A DNA stretch of 64,000 nt from positions 18,454 to 82,453 of the forward strand of contig NZ_JAMYJR010000056.1 in NCBI RefSeq assembly GCF_024137025.1, written 5' to 3'. Below, in pieces: positions 43,646 through 52,196 of this stretch (within the stretch, counting starts at the first letter, position 1; the number at the start of each line of letters is the position of its first letter). The notes under the pieces are model-generated. The model was not told the DNA's origin, did not search any database, and was given only the letters and a program-made list of their open reading frames with translations. This DNA is from Paractinoplanes aksuensis. GTDB lineage: Bacteria > Actinomycetota > Actinomycetes > Mycobacteriales > Micromonosporaceae. The translations under genes and the position numbers were made by a program.

Positions 43646-43984
43646 GACTGTCTCCTCGAGTTCGGCCCCGCGGATCATCAGGAGCGCACGGCAGTCTGAC
43701 ACGCACCGGGCCGCCGACGGATCTTGCTGCGGTCCGATCAGACCTGTATCGGAAGGCATATTCCGGTCGTCCACCTGGACTTGAAGGGTCTCGGCAGGCT
43801 CGGCGCCATGGTGGACTGGCATCGAGCGTTCGGCCGCGGCCCCGGCGACGCGGAGGCCCAGTTGCGGGCGGACGAGGCGGGCAGCGCCGAGGCCGCCTCG
43901 GCCTGGGTGTGCTGCTGTTCGGGCGCGGTGACGTCGACGCGGCTCGGGCCGCGCTCGCCCTCCGCGGCGTGCCACCCGAATGGG
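43646..43984. other. intergenic region without a supported gene
   Basis: A 339-bp gap between divergently placed ends. An ATG at 43809 opens a reading MVDWHRAFGRGPGDAEAQLR that slips into Cys-rich nonsense; shifting frame near 43905 gives VLLFGRGDVDAARAALALRG. The two pieces together look like a frameshifted fragment of a lost gene, but no family or boundary can be named. Confidence 0.3.
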
Positions 43985-44986
43985 TCAGGGCCGGGGTGGC
44001 GCGGCCGTCGTGCCGCGGACGACCAGGCGGGGCGGGACGACGATCTCGCGCCGGTCGATCGGGGCGCCCTCGACGCGGTGGATGGCCCGGGTCACCGCCA
44101 GGCGGGTCAGGACGGCGACGTCCTGGGCGATCGTGGTCAGGTCGACGTGGGCCAGGCGGGCCAGGCTGCTGTCGTCGTAGCCGACGACGCTGAGGTCGTG
44201 CGGCACGCCGACGCCGGACCGGGCCACCACGTCGAGGACGCCCAGGGCGCAGCGGTCGTTGAAGACCGTCACCGCGGTCGGGGGGTTCTCGAGCAGTGTG
44301 CGGGCCGCGGCCGCGCCCTCGGACTCGGTCAGGCCGCCCGGGACGATCCGCTCGTGCTCGGTCAGGCCGTGCCGCCGCATCGCCGAGCGATAGCCGCGGC
44401 GGCGGTCGGCGGCGCCGGGGGCCCGGCCGCCGTCGATGTGCGTGATCTCGCGGTGGCCCAGCCCGATCAGGTGCTCGACGGCCAGGGCGAGCCCCTCGGC
44501 GTCGGCGCTGCGGATGACGTCGACCCCGTTGTCGCGGACGGGCCGGGCCAGCGCGACCACCGGCATCCGGGTCGCCAGCCGGGCCAGGCTCGCCGTGGAC
44601 GACTGCGGGCCGAGCAGGATGAGGGCCTCGCAGCGGTCCTGGAGCAGGCCGGTGACGGCCTCGGATTCGCCCCGTCCGGGAGTGACCGCGCTCAGCGCGA
44701 TCTCGTAGCCGGTCTCGCGGGCGGCCGCGTACAGACCCGTGACCAGATCGGCGTGGAACGGGTGCTGCAGGCCGAACACGACGCCGAGCAGGCGGCTGCG
44801 GCCGCTGCGCAGCAGGCGGGCCCGGCTGTCGGGCTGATAGCCGAGTTGCTCGGCGGCGTCCAGCACCCGGCGGCGGGTCTCGGCGCTGGCGCCGGGCTCG
44901 TCCCGCATGACCAGCGACACGAGGGACTTGGAGACACCGGCCCGGGTCGCCACGTCGGTCAGCGTGGCCCTGCGTTCGTCGCGCAC
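43985..44986 (-). CDS. LacI-family transcriptional regulator
   Basis: A 333-residue repressor. The N-terminal HTH/hinge (TLTDVATRAGVSKSLVSLVM) is followed by a periplasmic-binding-like effector domain with LLGVVFGLQHPFHADLVTGL, TVFNDRCALGVLD and DLSVVGYDDSSLARLAHVDL. The GTG at 44986 is best, since the HTH begins nine residues later. It is divergent from a sugar-dehydrogenase remnant, with two identical palindromes between them. The effector is probably inositol or a related polyol, inferred from the neighbours. Confidence 0.9.
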   Translation of the reverse strand: MRDERRATLTDVATRAGVSKSLVSLVMRDEPGASAETRRRVLDAAEQLGYQPDSRARLLRSGRSRLLGVVFGLQHPFHADLVTGLYAAARETGYEIALSAVTPGRGESEAVTGLLQDRCEALILLGPQSSTASLARLATRMPVVALARPVRDNGVDVIRSADAEGLALAVEHLIGLGHREITHIDGGRAPGAADRRRGYRSAMRRHGLTEHERIVPGGLTESEGAAAARTLLENPPTAVTVFNDRCALGVLDVVARSGVGVPHDLSVVGYDDSSLARLAHVDLTTIAQDVAVLTRLAVTRAIHRVEGAPIDRREIVVPPRLVVRGTTAAPPRP

Positions 44987-45009
44987 CCGCCCAGCGTAAT
45001 CGCACCATC

Positions 45010-45021
45010 TGGAACGTTCCA
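45010..45021. promoter_or_regulatory. LacI-type operator 1
   Basis: TGGAACGTTCCA is a perfect 12-bp palindrome with the central CG of LacI-family sites, 24 bp upstream of the regulator start. It is the distal member of a pair 43 bp apart centre to centre, about four helical turns. Confidence 0.85.
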
Positions 45022-45050
45022 AAGGTGGACCTTGACCGGGCCTGCCTCGG

Positions 45051-45066
45051 CCTGGAACGTTCCAGG
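45051..45066. promoter_or_regulatory. LacI-type operator 2
   Basis: CCTGGAACGTTCCAGG is a perfect 16-bp palindrome containing the same TGGAACGTTCCA core. It ends 17 bp before the ATG at 45084 and would block that transcript directly; the two sites could loop. Confidence 0.88.
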
Positions 45067-45083
45067 AAAAGGGAGGCGAGACG

Positions 45084-45566
45084 ATGGCGCGAGTGGCGCT
45101 GATCGGGTCCGGCCGGATGGGCCTGTTCCACGGCGAGACCCTGAGCCGTCGGCTGCCGGGAGTGCGGCTGGTCGCGGTGGCCGACCCGGTGCCCGGCGCG
45201 GCCGAGCGGCTGGGGGCCGGCCGCGAGTACGCCGACCCGGATCCGGTGTGGGCCGACCCCGAGGTGGACGCGGTGGTCATCGCGGCCCCGGCCCGGTTCC
45301 ACGCCGACCTGGCGGTGGCGGCGGCCCGGGCCGGCAAGCACGTCTTCTGCGAGAAGCCGATGGCGTTGAGCTCGGCCGACGCCGACCGGGTCATCGACGC
45401 CGCCCGCGAGGCCGGGGTGGTGCTTCAGGTCGGCTTCAACCGGCGGTTCGCGCCCGACTGGGTCGCGGCCCGGGCGCTGATCGACGACGCCCGCGCGGCC
45501 CTGGCCATCGCCCTGACCGCAGCCGACTCCGCCCGTACGGGAAGAGTCGTCGAGGTGGCGAAGTGA
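45084..45566 (+). pseudogene. Gfo/Idh/MocA oxidoreductase (inositol dehydrogenase-like) with the core deleted in frame
   Basis: The full enzymes have about 330 residues; this ORF has 160. Residues 1-134 are the Rossmann half (ALIGSGRMGLFHGE, EKPMALSSADADRVI, GVVLQVGFNRRFAPDW). Then ALIDD runs directly into ARAALAIALTAADSARTGR, which in relatives is the extreme C-terminus. The substrate-binding beta-sheet domain is therefore missing, although the frame and stop are kept. The junction is near 45480-45495, with GACGACGCC as a possible short homology. GGGAGG precedes the ATG. The Rossmann fold may persist, but catalysis should not. Confidence 0.78.
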
Positions 45567-45733
45567 AGCTGGCCGTCTGCGCGGAGATGGTGTTCCTGGA
45601 CCTTCCGGTCGAGGAGCGGGCCGTGGCCGGCGTGGAGCACTGGGCGGCCGGGGTCGTCGCTCTGGAGGGCTGGGCCTCGGCGTCGTCCGAGCAGGCGCCG
45701 GACCGCTTCCGCGCGGCGTTCAGCCCGGTCTGA
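45563..45733 (+). pseudogene. hydroxypyruvate-isomerase-like TIM barrel, only both ends remaining
   Basis: A 56-codon ORF with GTG at 45563 overlapping the previous stop (GTGA). VKLAVCAEMVFLDLPVEERA matches the N-terminus, and GVVALEGWAS...DRFRAAF matches the last 30 residues of Hyi/IolE-like isomerases of about 260 residues. The join falls near 45620-45640, in frame. The catalytic barrel is absent. Its end overlaps the convergent FhuF-like gene by 14 nt. Confidence 0.72.
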
Positions 45734-46469
45734 CGGGCGGTGGGCAGCAGCAGTCGGAGCACCAGCGGGGTTGGGGCAGGGTGAAGGCCAGGCAGCACGT
45801 CCGCCGCGTGACCGTGACGGCGCCGGCCGGGTCGGCGGTCCACTCGACCAGGTCGTCGAGGCCGAGCGCGGCCAGCAGCGTGCCGACCTCGCGGGTCGAG
45901 GCGCCCGGGACGGCCCGGGCCGCGTGCCGGGCCGCGTGGGCGATGTTGGCCGCGAGCGAGCCGAGCAGCGGGCGCCGGCCGATCCGGACCTTGCGCTGGA
46001 CGGCGGCGAGCAGCGGCTCGGCGTGCTCGTCCAGGAGCACCCGGCGCAGCTCGGCCAGCAGCGCGTCGTCGTCCGCCGCCACCCGCACGCCCGGGCCGGC
46101 CAGCGGGTCGGAGGGCAGCACCGCGGCCGGCACCGCGCTGCGCAGGCCGAGACGGATCGGGCCCTGTGGGCTGTCGAGCTGGATCAGGACGTCGGCGGTG
46201 GTGAGGCGCGGTACCCGGCGGGCCGCCACCCAGCTGAAGGCGGCGGGCACGGCCAGCCAGTACGAATAAGCCTTCCACATGAGAGCGGCGGCGACGTGCG
46301 GCTGGGCCGGCCAGTGCCGCTCGGCTGCCGGGAGCAGCAGGTCGGCGTCGGGCTCGGCCCAGCCCGATGGGTCGCGTACGACCAGGTCGGGGGCCAGGCC
46401 GGCCAGCCGCGTGCTGGTGCCGAAGGCGCCCCTGATCGCGGCCAGGACCGGCCCGGCTTCGTCTTCCAC
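45720..46469 (-). CDS. FhuF-like (2Fe-2S) ferric-siderophore-reductase-related protein
   Basis: A 249-residue protein whose C-terminus has the FhuF iron-sulfur pattern: RRTCCLAFTLPQPRWCSDCC, that is CC-x10-C-x2-C. The upstream part has IucA/FhuF-like helices (HVAAALMWKAYSYWLAVPAA, LLGSLAANIAHAARHAA). It would reduce Fe(III)-siderophores in the cytoplasm. The GTG at 46469 is chosen because similarity starts at once; the ribosome site is weak. There are no siderophore genes nearby. Confidence 0.82.
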   Translation of the reverse strand: MEDEAGPVLAAIRGAFGTSTRLAGLAPDLVVRDPSGWAEPDADLLLPAAERHWPAQPHVAAALMWKAYSYWLAVPAAFSWVAARRVPRLTTADVLIQLDSPQGPIRLGLRSAVPAAVLPSDPLAGPGVRVAADDDALLAELRRVLLDEHAEPLLAAVQRKVRIGRRPLLGSLAANIAHAARHAARAVPGASTREVGTLLAALGLDDLVEWTADPAGAVTVTRRTCCLAFTLPQPRWCSDCCCPPPVRPG

Positions 46470-46539
46470 CCCCGACCTATACCCAGAACGCCTGTCACAA
46501 CGCGAGCCGCTCAACGGTCCTAGCGGGGTGAACAAAGAA

Positions 46540-47442
46540 ATGAGCGACAAGCTGTCCGTGCGACACGTCACGACCGATGTGCTCGACGTCGCGTACCACG
46601 AGGCCGGGCCCTTGGACGGGACGCCGGTGCTGCTGTTGCACGGGTTCCCGTACGACATCCACAGCTACGTCGACGTGGCGCCGGACCTGGCCGCCTCGGG
46701 TCACCGGGTGATCGTGCCCTACCTGCGCGGGCACGGGCCGACCCGGTTCCTGAGCCCGGACACGCCGCGCTCGGGGCAGCAGGCCGCGCTCGGGGCCGAC
46801 GTGGTCGCCCTGATGGACGCGCTCGGCATCGAACGGGCGGTCCTGGCCGGGTACGACTGGGGTGGCCGCGCCGCCTGCGTCGCGGCCGCCCTGCACCCGG
46901 AGCGGGTGGCCGGCATCGTGTCGGTCAACAGTTACCTGATCCAGGACATCAGCGCGGCCGAGCAGCCGTTGCGACCTGACCTGGAGGCCGGTTTCTGGTA
47001 CTTCTTCTATTTCCTGACCGAGCGCGGGCGGGCCGGGCTGAGCACGGACGCCCGCGGGATCGCCGAGGTGATCTGGCGGCGCAACTCGCCCAAGTGGGCG
47101 TTCGGCGCGGCCGAGCTCGACCGGGCGGCCGAGGCCTTCACCAACCCCGATCATGTCGACGTCGTCATCCACTCGTACCGGCACCGGCTGGGCCGGGCCG
47201 AGGGAGATCCGGCCCACGCCCAGGCCGAGGCCGCGCTGAGCGCGTTGCCGGCGATCAGCGTGCCCGCGGTGACGCTGGACGGGACGGCCGACGGCAACTT
47301 CCCGGCCACCGACGGCAGCCCCACCGCGGCCCGCTTCACCGGCCCGCGGGTGCACCACCAGGTCGCCGACGCCGGGCACAACCTGCCGCGGGAAGCGCCG
47401 GCCGCGTTCGCCGACGCGGTGCGCGAGGTGATCGTCATGTGA
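46540..47442 (+). CDS. alpha/beta hydrolase, epoxide hydrolase/haloalkane dehalogenase-like
   Basis: A 300-residue hydrolase. The oxyanion region is LLLHGFPYDIHSY, the nucleophile elbow AGYDWGGRAA places an aspartate (not serine) as nucleophile, and the histidine is in DAGHNLPREAP; the acid may be Asp in TLDGTADG. An Asp nucleophile fits epoxide hydrolases or dehalogenases. The ATG at 46540 is taken over a GTG at 46528. Substrate unknown. Confidence 0.86.
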   Translation: MSDKLSVRHVTTDVLDVAYHEAGPLDGTPVLLLHGFPYDIHSYVDVAPDLAASGHRVIVPYLRGHGPTRFLSPDTPRSGQQAALGADVVALMDALGIERAVLAGYDWGGRAACVAAALHPERVAGIVSVNSYLIQDISAAEQPLRPDLEAGFWYFFYFLTERGRAGLSTDARGIAEVIWRRNSPKWAFGAAELDRAAEAFTNPDHVDVVIHSYRHRLGRAEGDPAHAQAEAALSALPAISVPAVTLDGTADGNFPATDGSPTAARFTGPRVHHQVADAGHNLPREAPAAFADAVREVIVM

Positions 47443-47519
47443 CTGTCATACGTTCGCCGGTCCTTTGCCACGCCACCCGCCGACCTTTGAACGAAAGGCC
47501 TGATCAGAGAGGGTGGGAC

Positions 47520-47906
47520 ATGCCGACACAAGAAGCCGTGGGGTCGCGGGTCGCCCGCCGGCTCGGTAGCGACATCATCCTCACGCCGATCGCGTTCGTG
47601 CTGCTCGGCGGCGTCTGGCTGGTGATCACCCCGGTCGTCATCGACCACGGCGTCTACCCGTGGTGGAACGACGTCGTGGCGGGCGCGGTGCTGATCGTGC
47701 TCAGCCTGGCCCAGGTCGTGCTGCCCCACCGGTCCCGGGCCCTGAGCGCGGTCGCCGCCCTGACCGGGGCCTGGATGGTGGCGGCGCCGTTCGTGCTGGG
47801 CTACCACGAGCAGCACGGGGTGGCCTGGAGCGGCATGCTGGTCGGCGCCCTGGTCGTGCTGCTGGCGTTCGTCAACGGGTTGACCGCCCGGCCGTTCCGG
47901 CGCTGA
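47520..47906 (+). CDS. SPW-repeat membrane protein
   Basis: A 128-residue protein with four membrane helices in two SPW-like repeats: GVYPWWNDVVAGAVLIVL and a second with AWSGMLVGALVVLLAF. GAGAGGGTGGG precedes the ATG at 47520. Function of the family is unknown. The kinase gene starts 2 nt after its stop, so they form one unit. Confidence 0.78.
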   Translation: MPTQEAVGSRVARRLGSDIILTPIAFVLLGGVWLVITPVVIDHGVYPWWNDVVAGAVLIVLSLAQVVLPHRSRALSAVAALTGAWMVAAPFVLGYHEQHGVAWSGMLVGALVVLLAFVNGLTARPFRR

Positions 47907-47908
47907 GA

Positions 47909-48721
47909 GTGGATCTGCTCGCCGGGCGCTACCGGCTCGGTGGGGCGCTCGGGCGGGGCGGCATGGCCGAGGTGCGCCGGGCCGACGACCGGGTGCTGGG
48001 GCGGCCGGTGGCGGTGAAGATGCTCGTGCCCGACCGGGCGGGCAGCGGCGCGCACCGGGCCGCGGTCCGCCGCGAGGCGATCACCGGCGCCCGGTTGCGC
48101 CACCCCAACATCGCCCGGGTCCTCGACTACGGCGAGACCGAGCGCGACGGCCTGCGCCAGCCCTACCTGGTGATGGAGCTGGTGCCCGGCCCCACGCTGG
48201 CCGAACGGATCCGGGCGCACGGGCCGATGCCGTGGCGGGAGGTGGCCCGTACGTGTGCTGATGTCGCCCGCGCACTGGCCGCGACCCACGCCCGGGACCT
48301 GGTCCACCGTGACGTCAAGCCGGGCAACATCATCCTCGGCCCGGACGGCGCGAAGCTGGTCGACTTCGGGTTCGCGGCGCGCCCGGGCGGCCCGTCCGTC
48401 GGCCCGGACGGACGGGTCTGGGGCACCCCGGCCTACCTGGCCCCGGAGCAGTTGTACGGGCGTCCGGCCACCGCGGCGACCGACGTCTACGCGCTCGGCC
48501 TGGTGCTGCACGCGGGCCTGACCGGCGGCCCGGCCTGGCCCGGCCCGAACCCGGCCGAGGTGGTCGCGGCCCGGGTCGAGCAGCCCGTCCCCGTGCTGCC
48601 GCACCCCAGCCGGCTGGCCGGTCTGTTCGAGGCGGCGGTGGCCCTGGAACCGGAGCAGCGCCCGACTGCTGAGCGTTTCGCTTATGTCGCTGCGGCTCTG
48701 AGCCATTCAGCGTCTCACTGA
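47909..48721 (+). CDS. soluble serine/threonine protein kinase
   Basis: A 270-residue Hanks-type kinase with a complete catalytic domain: GRGGMAEV loop, VAVKML lysine (K37), HRDVKPGN (133-140), DFGFA and GTPAYLAPEQ. It stops directly after the kinase fold, with no membrane segment or PASTA/sensor domain, unlike PknB. The GTG at 47909 comes two bases after the SPW gene stop, so translation is coupled. The membrane protein may anchor or regulate it; that is inference. Confidence 0.9.
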   Translation: MDLLAGRYRLGGALGRGGMAEVRRADDRVLGRPVAVKMLVPDRAGSGAHRAAVRREAITGARLRHPNIARVLDYGETERDGLRQPYLVMELVPGPTLAERIRAHGPMPWREVARTCADVARALAATHARDLVHRDVKPGNIILGPDGAKLVDFGFAARPGGPSVGPDGRVWGTPAYLAPEQLYGRPATAATDVYALGLVLHAGLTGGPAWPGPNPAEVVAARVEQPVPVLPHPSRLAGLFEAAVALEPEQRPTAERFAYVAAALSHSASH

Positions 48722-48741
48722 ACGCCGCTGTACTGGGGAGC

Positions 48742-49542
48742 ATGACACTTCTGATCGGCGGGACCGGCAAGACCGGACGGCGGGTCGCCGACCGCCTCAC
48801 CGAGCAGGGCCACGACGTACGGGTGGCCTCGCGTCACAGCGACACCCGGTTCGACTGGGACGACGAGTCGACCTGGCCGGCCGCGCTCGACGGGCAGCGC
48901 GCCGCCTACATCACCTTCTATCCCGACCTCGGGCTGCCCGGCGCGGCCGACAAGGTGGGCGCCCTGGCCGACCTGGCCGTCAAGAGCGGCGTCGAGCACC
49001 TCGTGCTGCTGTCGGGCCGCGGCGAGCCCCTGGCCCAGGCGGCCGAGCAGCGGGTGAAGGACTCGGGGGCGGGCTGGACGATCGTCACGTGCAGCTGGTT
49101 CGCACAGAACTTCAGCGAGGACTTCCTGGCCGGAGCGGTCGCGAGCGGCGACATCCGGCTGCCCGCGGGCGACGTGTCCGAGCCGTTCGTGGACGCCGAA
49201 GACATCGCCGACGTGGTGGCCGCGGCGCTCGCGGATCCGGCTCGACACGACAAAAAGCACTACGAGCTGACCGGGCCCCGGGCCCTGACCTTCGCCGAGG
49301 TCGCGACCGAACTGAGCCGGGCCACCGGCCGCCACATCCGCTACACCGCGATCGACCACGAGGAGTACGAGGACGTGCTGCGCGAGGCCGGGCTGCCGGT
49401 CGAGCTGGGCGACATGTTCCGCGGCATCCTGGACGGCCGCAACGCGCGCCCGGCCGACGGGGTGCGCCAGGCCCTGGGTCGTCCGGCCCGTGATTTCGCG
49501 GACTACGCGACCCGGGCGGCGGCGGAGGGACAGCTAACCTGA
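48742..49542 (+). CDS. NmrA-like NAD(P)-binding protein
   Basis: A 266-residue atypical short-chain-dehydrogenase fold. The nucleotide loop is LLIGGTGKTGRRVADRL at the N-terminus, followed by VEHLVLLSGRGEP, TIVTCSWFAQNFSED and EPFVDAEDIADVVAAAL, all typical of NmrA/QOR2-like proteins that sense or use NADP. GGGGAG sits just before the ATG. The AraC-type gene follows after 4 nt. Confidence 0.85.
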   Translation: MTLLIGGTGKTGRRVADRLTEQGHDVRVASRHSDTRFDWDDESTWPAALDGQRAAYITFYPDLGLPGAADKVGALADLAVKSGVEHLVLLSGRGEPLAQAAEQRVKDSGAGWTIVTCSWFAQNFSEDFLAGAVASGDIRLPAGDVSEPFVDAEDIADVVAAALADPARHDKKHYELTGPRALTFAEVATELSRATGRHIRYTAIDHEEYEDVLREAGLPVELGDMFRGILDGRNARPADGVRQALGRPARDFADYATRAAAEGQLT

Positions 49543-49546
49543 GCGG

Positions 49547-50524
49547 ATGGACGCGCTGACCGGACTGCTCGACGGGCCCCGGGCCCGCGGGGCGTTCCTG
49601 ATGCGCTCGATCCTGGATCCGCCGTGGTCGCTGCGGATCCAGGACGGCTCGCCGCTGACGCTGATCACAATGGTCCGGGGCGACGCGTGGATCCTGAAGC
49701 AGGACGCGACCCCGGTCCGCATCGAGCCGGGGGACGTGGCCGTGGTGAACGGCACCGAGCCGTACACGGTGGCCGACTCCCCCGGCACCGCGCCCCGCAA
49801 CGTCATCCACCCCGGCCAGCGCTGCGCGTCGGTCGACGGCACCGAGATGACGATGACCGGCCAGGGCGTCCGCTCCTGGGGCGCGGGCCCGGACGGCGCG
49901 TCCGTGATGATCAGCGGCACCTACCAGACCCACAGCGAGGTCAGCCGCCGGCTGCTCGACGCGCTGCCCGGCCTGCTGATCCGGCCGGCCGGCACCGGCG
50001 ACCGGGCGCTGATCGACATGCTCGTGCGCGAGATGAGCGGCACCGAACCGGCCCAGGACCTGGTGCTCGACCGGCTGCTCGACCTGGTGCTGGTCTCGGT
50101 GCTGCGCTCGTGGCTGGCCACACCCGACGAGGACGCTCCGGGGTGGCAGCGGGCCCAGGTCGACACCGTGGTCGGGCCGGCCCTGCGGCTCATTCACGAC
50201 GACCCGGCGTACGCGTGGACCGTGGCCTCCCTGGCCGCGCGCACGGGCGTCTCGAGGGCCTCGCTGGCCCGGCGGTTCACCGAGGTCGTGGGCGAGTCCC
50301 CGATGGCCTATCTCACCGGCTGGCGGCTCACCCTGGCCGCCGACCTGCTGCGGCAGGGCGACGCGACGCTGGAGGCGGTGGCCCGGCGCGTCGGTTACGG
50401 CAGCGCCTTCGCGCTGAGCACGGCGTTCAAGCGCGAACGCGGGGTCAGCCCGCAGGAGTACCGCCGCCGCCCGGCCCTCGCGCCCCTGGCGTCACCCCTG
50501 CCCCGCGTGGTGCGCCTCACGTAG
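49547..50524 (+). CDS. AraC-family regulator with cupin sensor
   Basis: A 325-residue regulator: an N-terminal cupin_6 domain (ILDPPWSLRIQDGSPLTLIT, VRIEPGDVAVVNG) and a C-terminal double HTH (WTVASLAARTGVSRASLARR, VARRVGYGSAFALSTAFKRE). It lies 4 nt after the NmrA-like gene in the same direction, so it probably controls this two-gene unit, which may answer to quinones or electrophiles. Confidence 0.88.
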   Translation: MDALTGLLDGPRARGAFLMRSILDPPWSLRIQDGSPLTLITMVRGDAWILKQDATPVRIEPGDVAVVNGTEPYTVADSPGTAPRNVIHPGQRCASVDGTEMTMTGQGVRSWGAGPDGASVMISGTYQTHSEVSRRLLDALPGLLIRPAGTGDRALIDMLVREMSGTEPAQDLVLDRLLDLVLVSVLRSWLATPDEDAPGWQRAQVDTVVGPALRLIHDDPAYAWTVASLAARTGVSRASLARRFTEVVGESPMAYLTGWRLTLAADLLRQGDATLEAVARRVGYGSAFALSTAFKRERGVSPQEYRRRPALAPLASPLPRVVRLT

Positions 50525-50616
50525 GCGGATGGGGGCTGGACCCGATGGCAGGGCCCCTCCCGGCCAGGCAGGGTAGGGGGAAAGACGCTTCCCTGTCCCG
50601 GATCGGGTGATCTTGC

Positions 50617-51555
50617 GTGTCGCTGTTCTGGCGCATCTTCTCGTTGAACGCGGCGGTTCTCACCGTCGCGGCTCTCGTGCTGCTCTTCGCCCCGGTGACC
50701 GTGTCGGCGACGGCCCGGCTGGCCGAGGCGTTGATCATCCTGGCCGGCACCGCGGTCACACTGGTGGCCAACGCCGTGATGCTGCGCGTGGGGCTGTCGC
50801 CGCTGGCCCGGCTGACCCGGGTGATGACCACGATCGACCTGCTGCGTCCGGGCACCCGGCTGGTCGCCCGGGGCCAGGGCGAGATCGCGCAGCTGATCAC
50901 GGCGTTCAACGCGATGCTGGACCGGCTCGAGACGGAACGGGCGTCCAGCGCCGGGCGCGCGCTGTCGGCCCAGGAGGCCGAGCGCCACCGGATCGCCCAG
51001 GAGTTGCACGACGAGATCGGCCAGACGCTGACCGCGGTGTTGCTCGATCTCAAGCGGGTGGCCAAAGCCTCCCCCGATCCCGTGCGCGACCAGCTGCTGC
51101 AGGTGCAGGAGAGCACCCGCAACAGCCTCGACGAGATCCGCCGCATCGCCCGCCGGCTGCGCCCCGGCGTACTGGATGAACTGGGTCTGGCCAGCGCCCT
51201 GCGTGCGCTGGCGGGCGAGTTCACCACGGCCGGTCTGGCCGTGCGCCGACAGGTCCACTCCGATCTGCCCGTCCTTCCGAAGGAGGTCGAACTGGTGCTC
51301 TACCGCGTCGCCCAGGAAAGCCTGACCAACGCCGCCCGGCACTCCGCCGCGCAGCACGTCGATCTCGTGCTGTCCGAGCAGAACGACGGCGGCGTACGCC
51401 TGTGCGTGCGCGACGACGGCCGCGGCCTGCGCGGAGCCCCGGAGGGGGCGGGCATCCGCGGCATGCGCGAACGCGCGCTGCTGATCGGGGCCGACCTCTC
51501 CGTCGAGTCCGGCGTCACCGGCGGCACCTCCGTCCAGTTGTCGGTGCCCGCATGA
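50617..51555 (+). CDS. NarL-type sensor histidine kinase
   Basis: A 312-residue kinase. Two membrane segments (about 8-28 and 34-56) with almost no outside loop suggest sensing at or within the membrane. A HAMP domain follows (60-108), then HisKA_3 with phospho-acceptor His131 in RIAQELHDEIGQTL, and a HATPase_c (LTNAARHSAAQHVDL, DDGRGL). Its stop overlaps the regulator's ATG. It is the first gene of a transcript that probably continues into the Mrp antiporter genes. Confidence 0.92.
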   Translation: MSLFWRIFSLNAAVLTVAALVLLFAPVTVSATARLAEALIILAGTAVTLVANAVMLRVGLSPLARLTRVMTTIDLLRPGTRLVARGQGEIAQLITAFNAMLDRLETERASSAGRALSAQEAERHRIAQELHDEIGQTLTAVLLDLKRVAKASPDPVRDQLLQVQESTRNSLDEIRRIARRLRPGVLDELGLASALRALAGEFTTAGLAVRRQVHSDLPVLPKEVELVLYRVAQESLTNAARHSAAQHVDLVLSEQNDGGVRLCVRDDGRGLRGAPEGAGIRGMRERALLIGADLSVESGVTGGTSVQLSVPA

Positions 51556-52196
51556 TCCGCATCCTGCTGGCCGACGACCACGCCCTCGTGCGCCGCGGCG
51601 TCCGCCTGATCCTGGACAGCGAACCCGACCTCGAGGTGATCGGCGAGGCCGCCGACGGGTCCGAGGCGCTGGCGCTGGCCGCGGCCGACCCGCCCGACCT
51701 GGCCGTGCTCGACATCGCCATGCCCCGGATGACCGGCCTGCAGGCCGCCCGCGAGCTCAGCCGCAGCCATCCCGACCTGCGCATCCTCATCCTGACCATG
51801 TACGACAACGAGCAGTTCTTCTTCGAGGCGCTGCGCGTCGGCGCGGCCGGTTACGTGCTGAAGTCGGCCGCCGACCGCGACCTCGTCGAGGCCTGCCACG
51901 CGGCCATGCGGGACGAGCCGTTCCTGTACCCGGGGGCGGAGACCGCGCTGATCCGGGAGTACCTGGAGCGGGCCCGCACCGGCGCCGACATCCCGGACCG
52001 GGCCGTCACCGAACGCGAGGAGGAAGTGCTGAAACTGGTCGCCGAGGGTCACTCGACCAAGGACATCGCCGAGTTGCTCTACATCAGCGTCAAGACTGTC
52101 GAGCGCCACCGCTCCAACATCCTGGCCAAGCTGGGTCTGAAGGACCGCCAGGAACTGACCCGGTACGCGATCCGGGCGGGGCTGATCGAGCCGTGA
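51552..52196 (+). CDS. NarL/LuxR-type response regulator
   Basis: A 214-residue regulator. The receiver domain has acidic pair DD at 8-9, phospho-acceptor Asp54 (VLDIAMP) and Lys in YVLKSAA; the C-terminal LuxR HTH is TEREEEVLKLVAEGHSTKD to VKTVERHRSNILAKL. It overlaps the kinase gene (ATGA) and the mrpA GTG at 52193, so sensor, regulator and antiporter are translationally linked. Confidence 0.94.
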   Translation: MIRILLADDHALVRRGVRLILDSEPDLEVIGEAADGSEALALAAADPPDLAVLDIAMPRMTGLQAARELSRSHPDLRILILTMYDNEQFFFEALRVGAAGYVLKSAADRDLVEACHAAMRDEPFLYPGAETALIREYLERARTGADIPDRAVTEREEEVLKLVAEGHSTKDIAELLYISVKTVERHRSNILAKLGLKDRQELTRYAIRAGLIEP

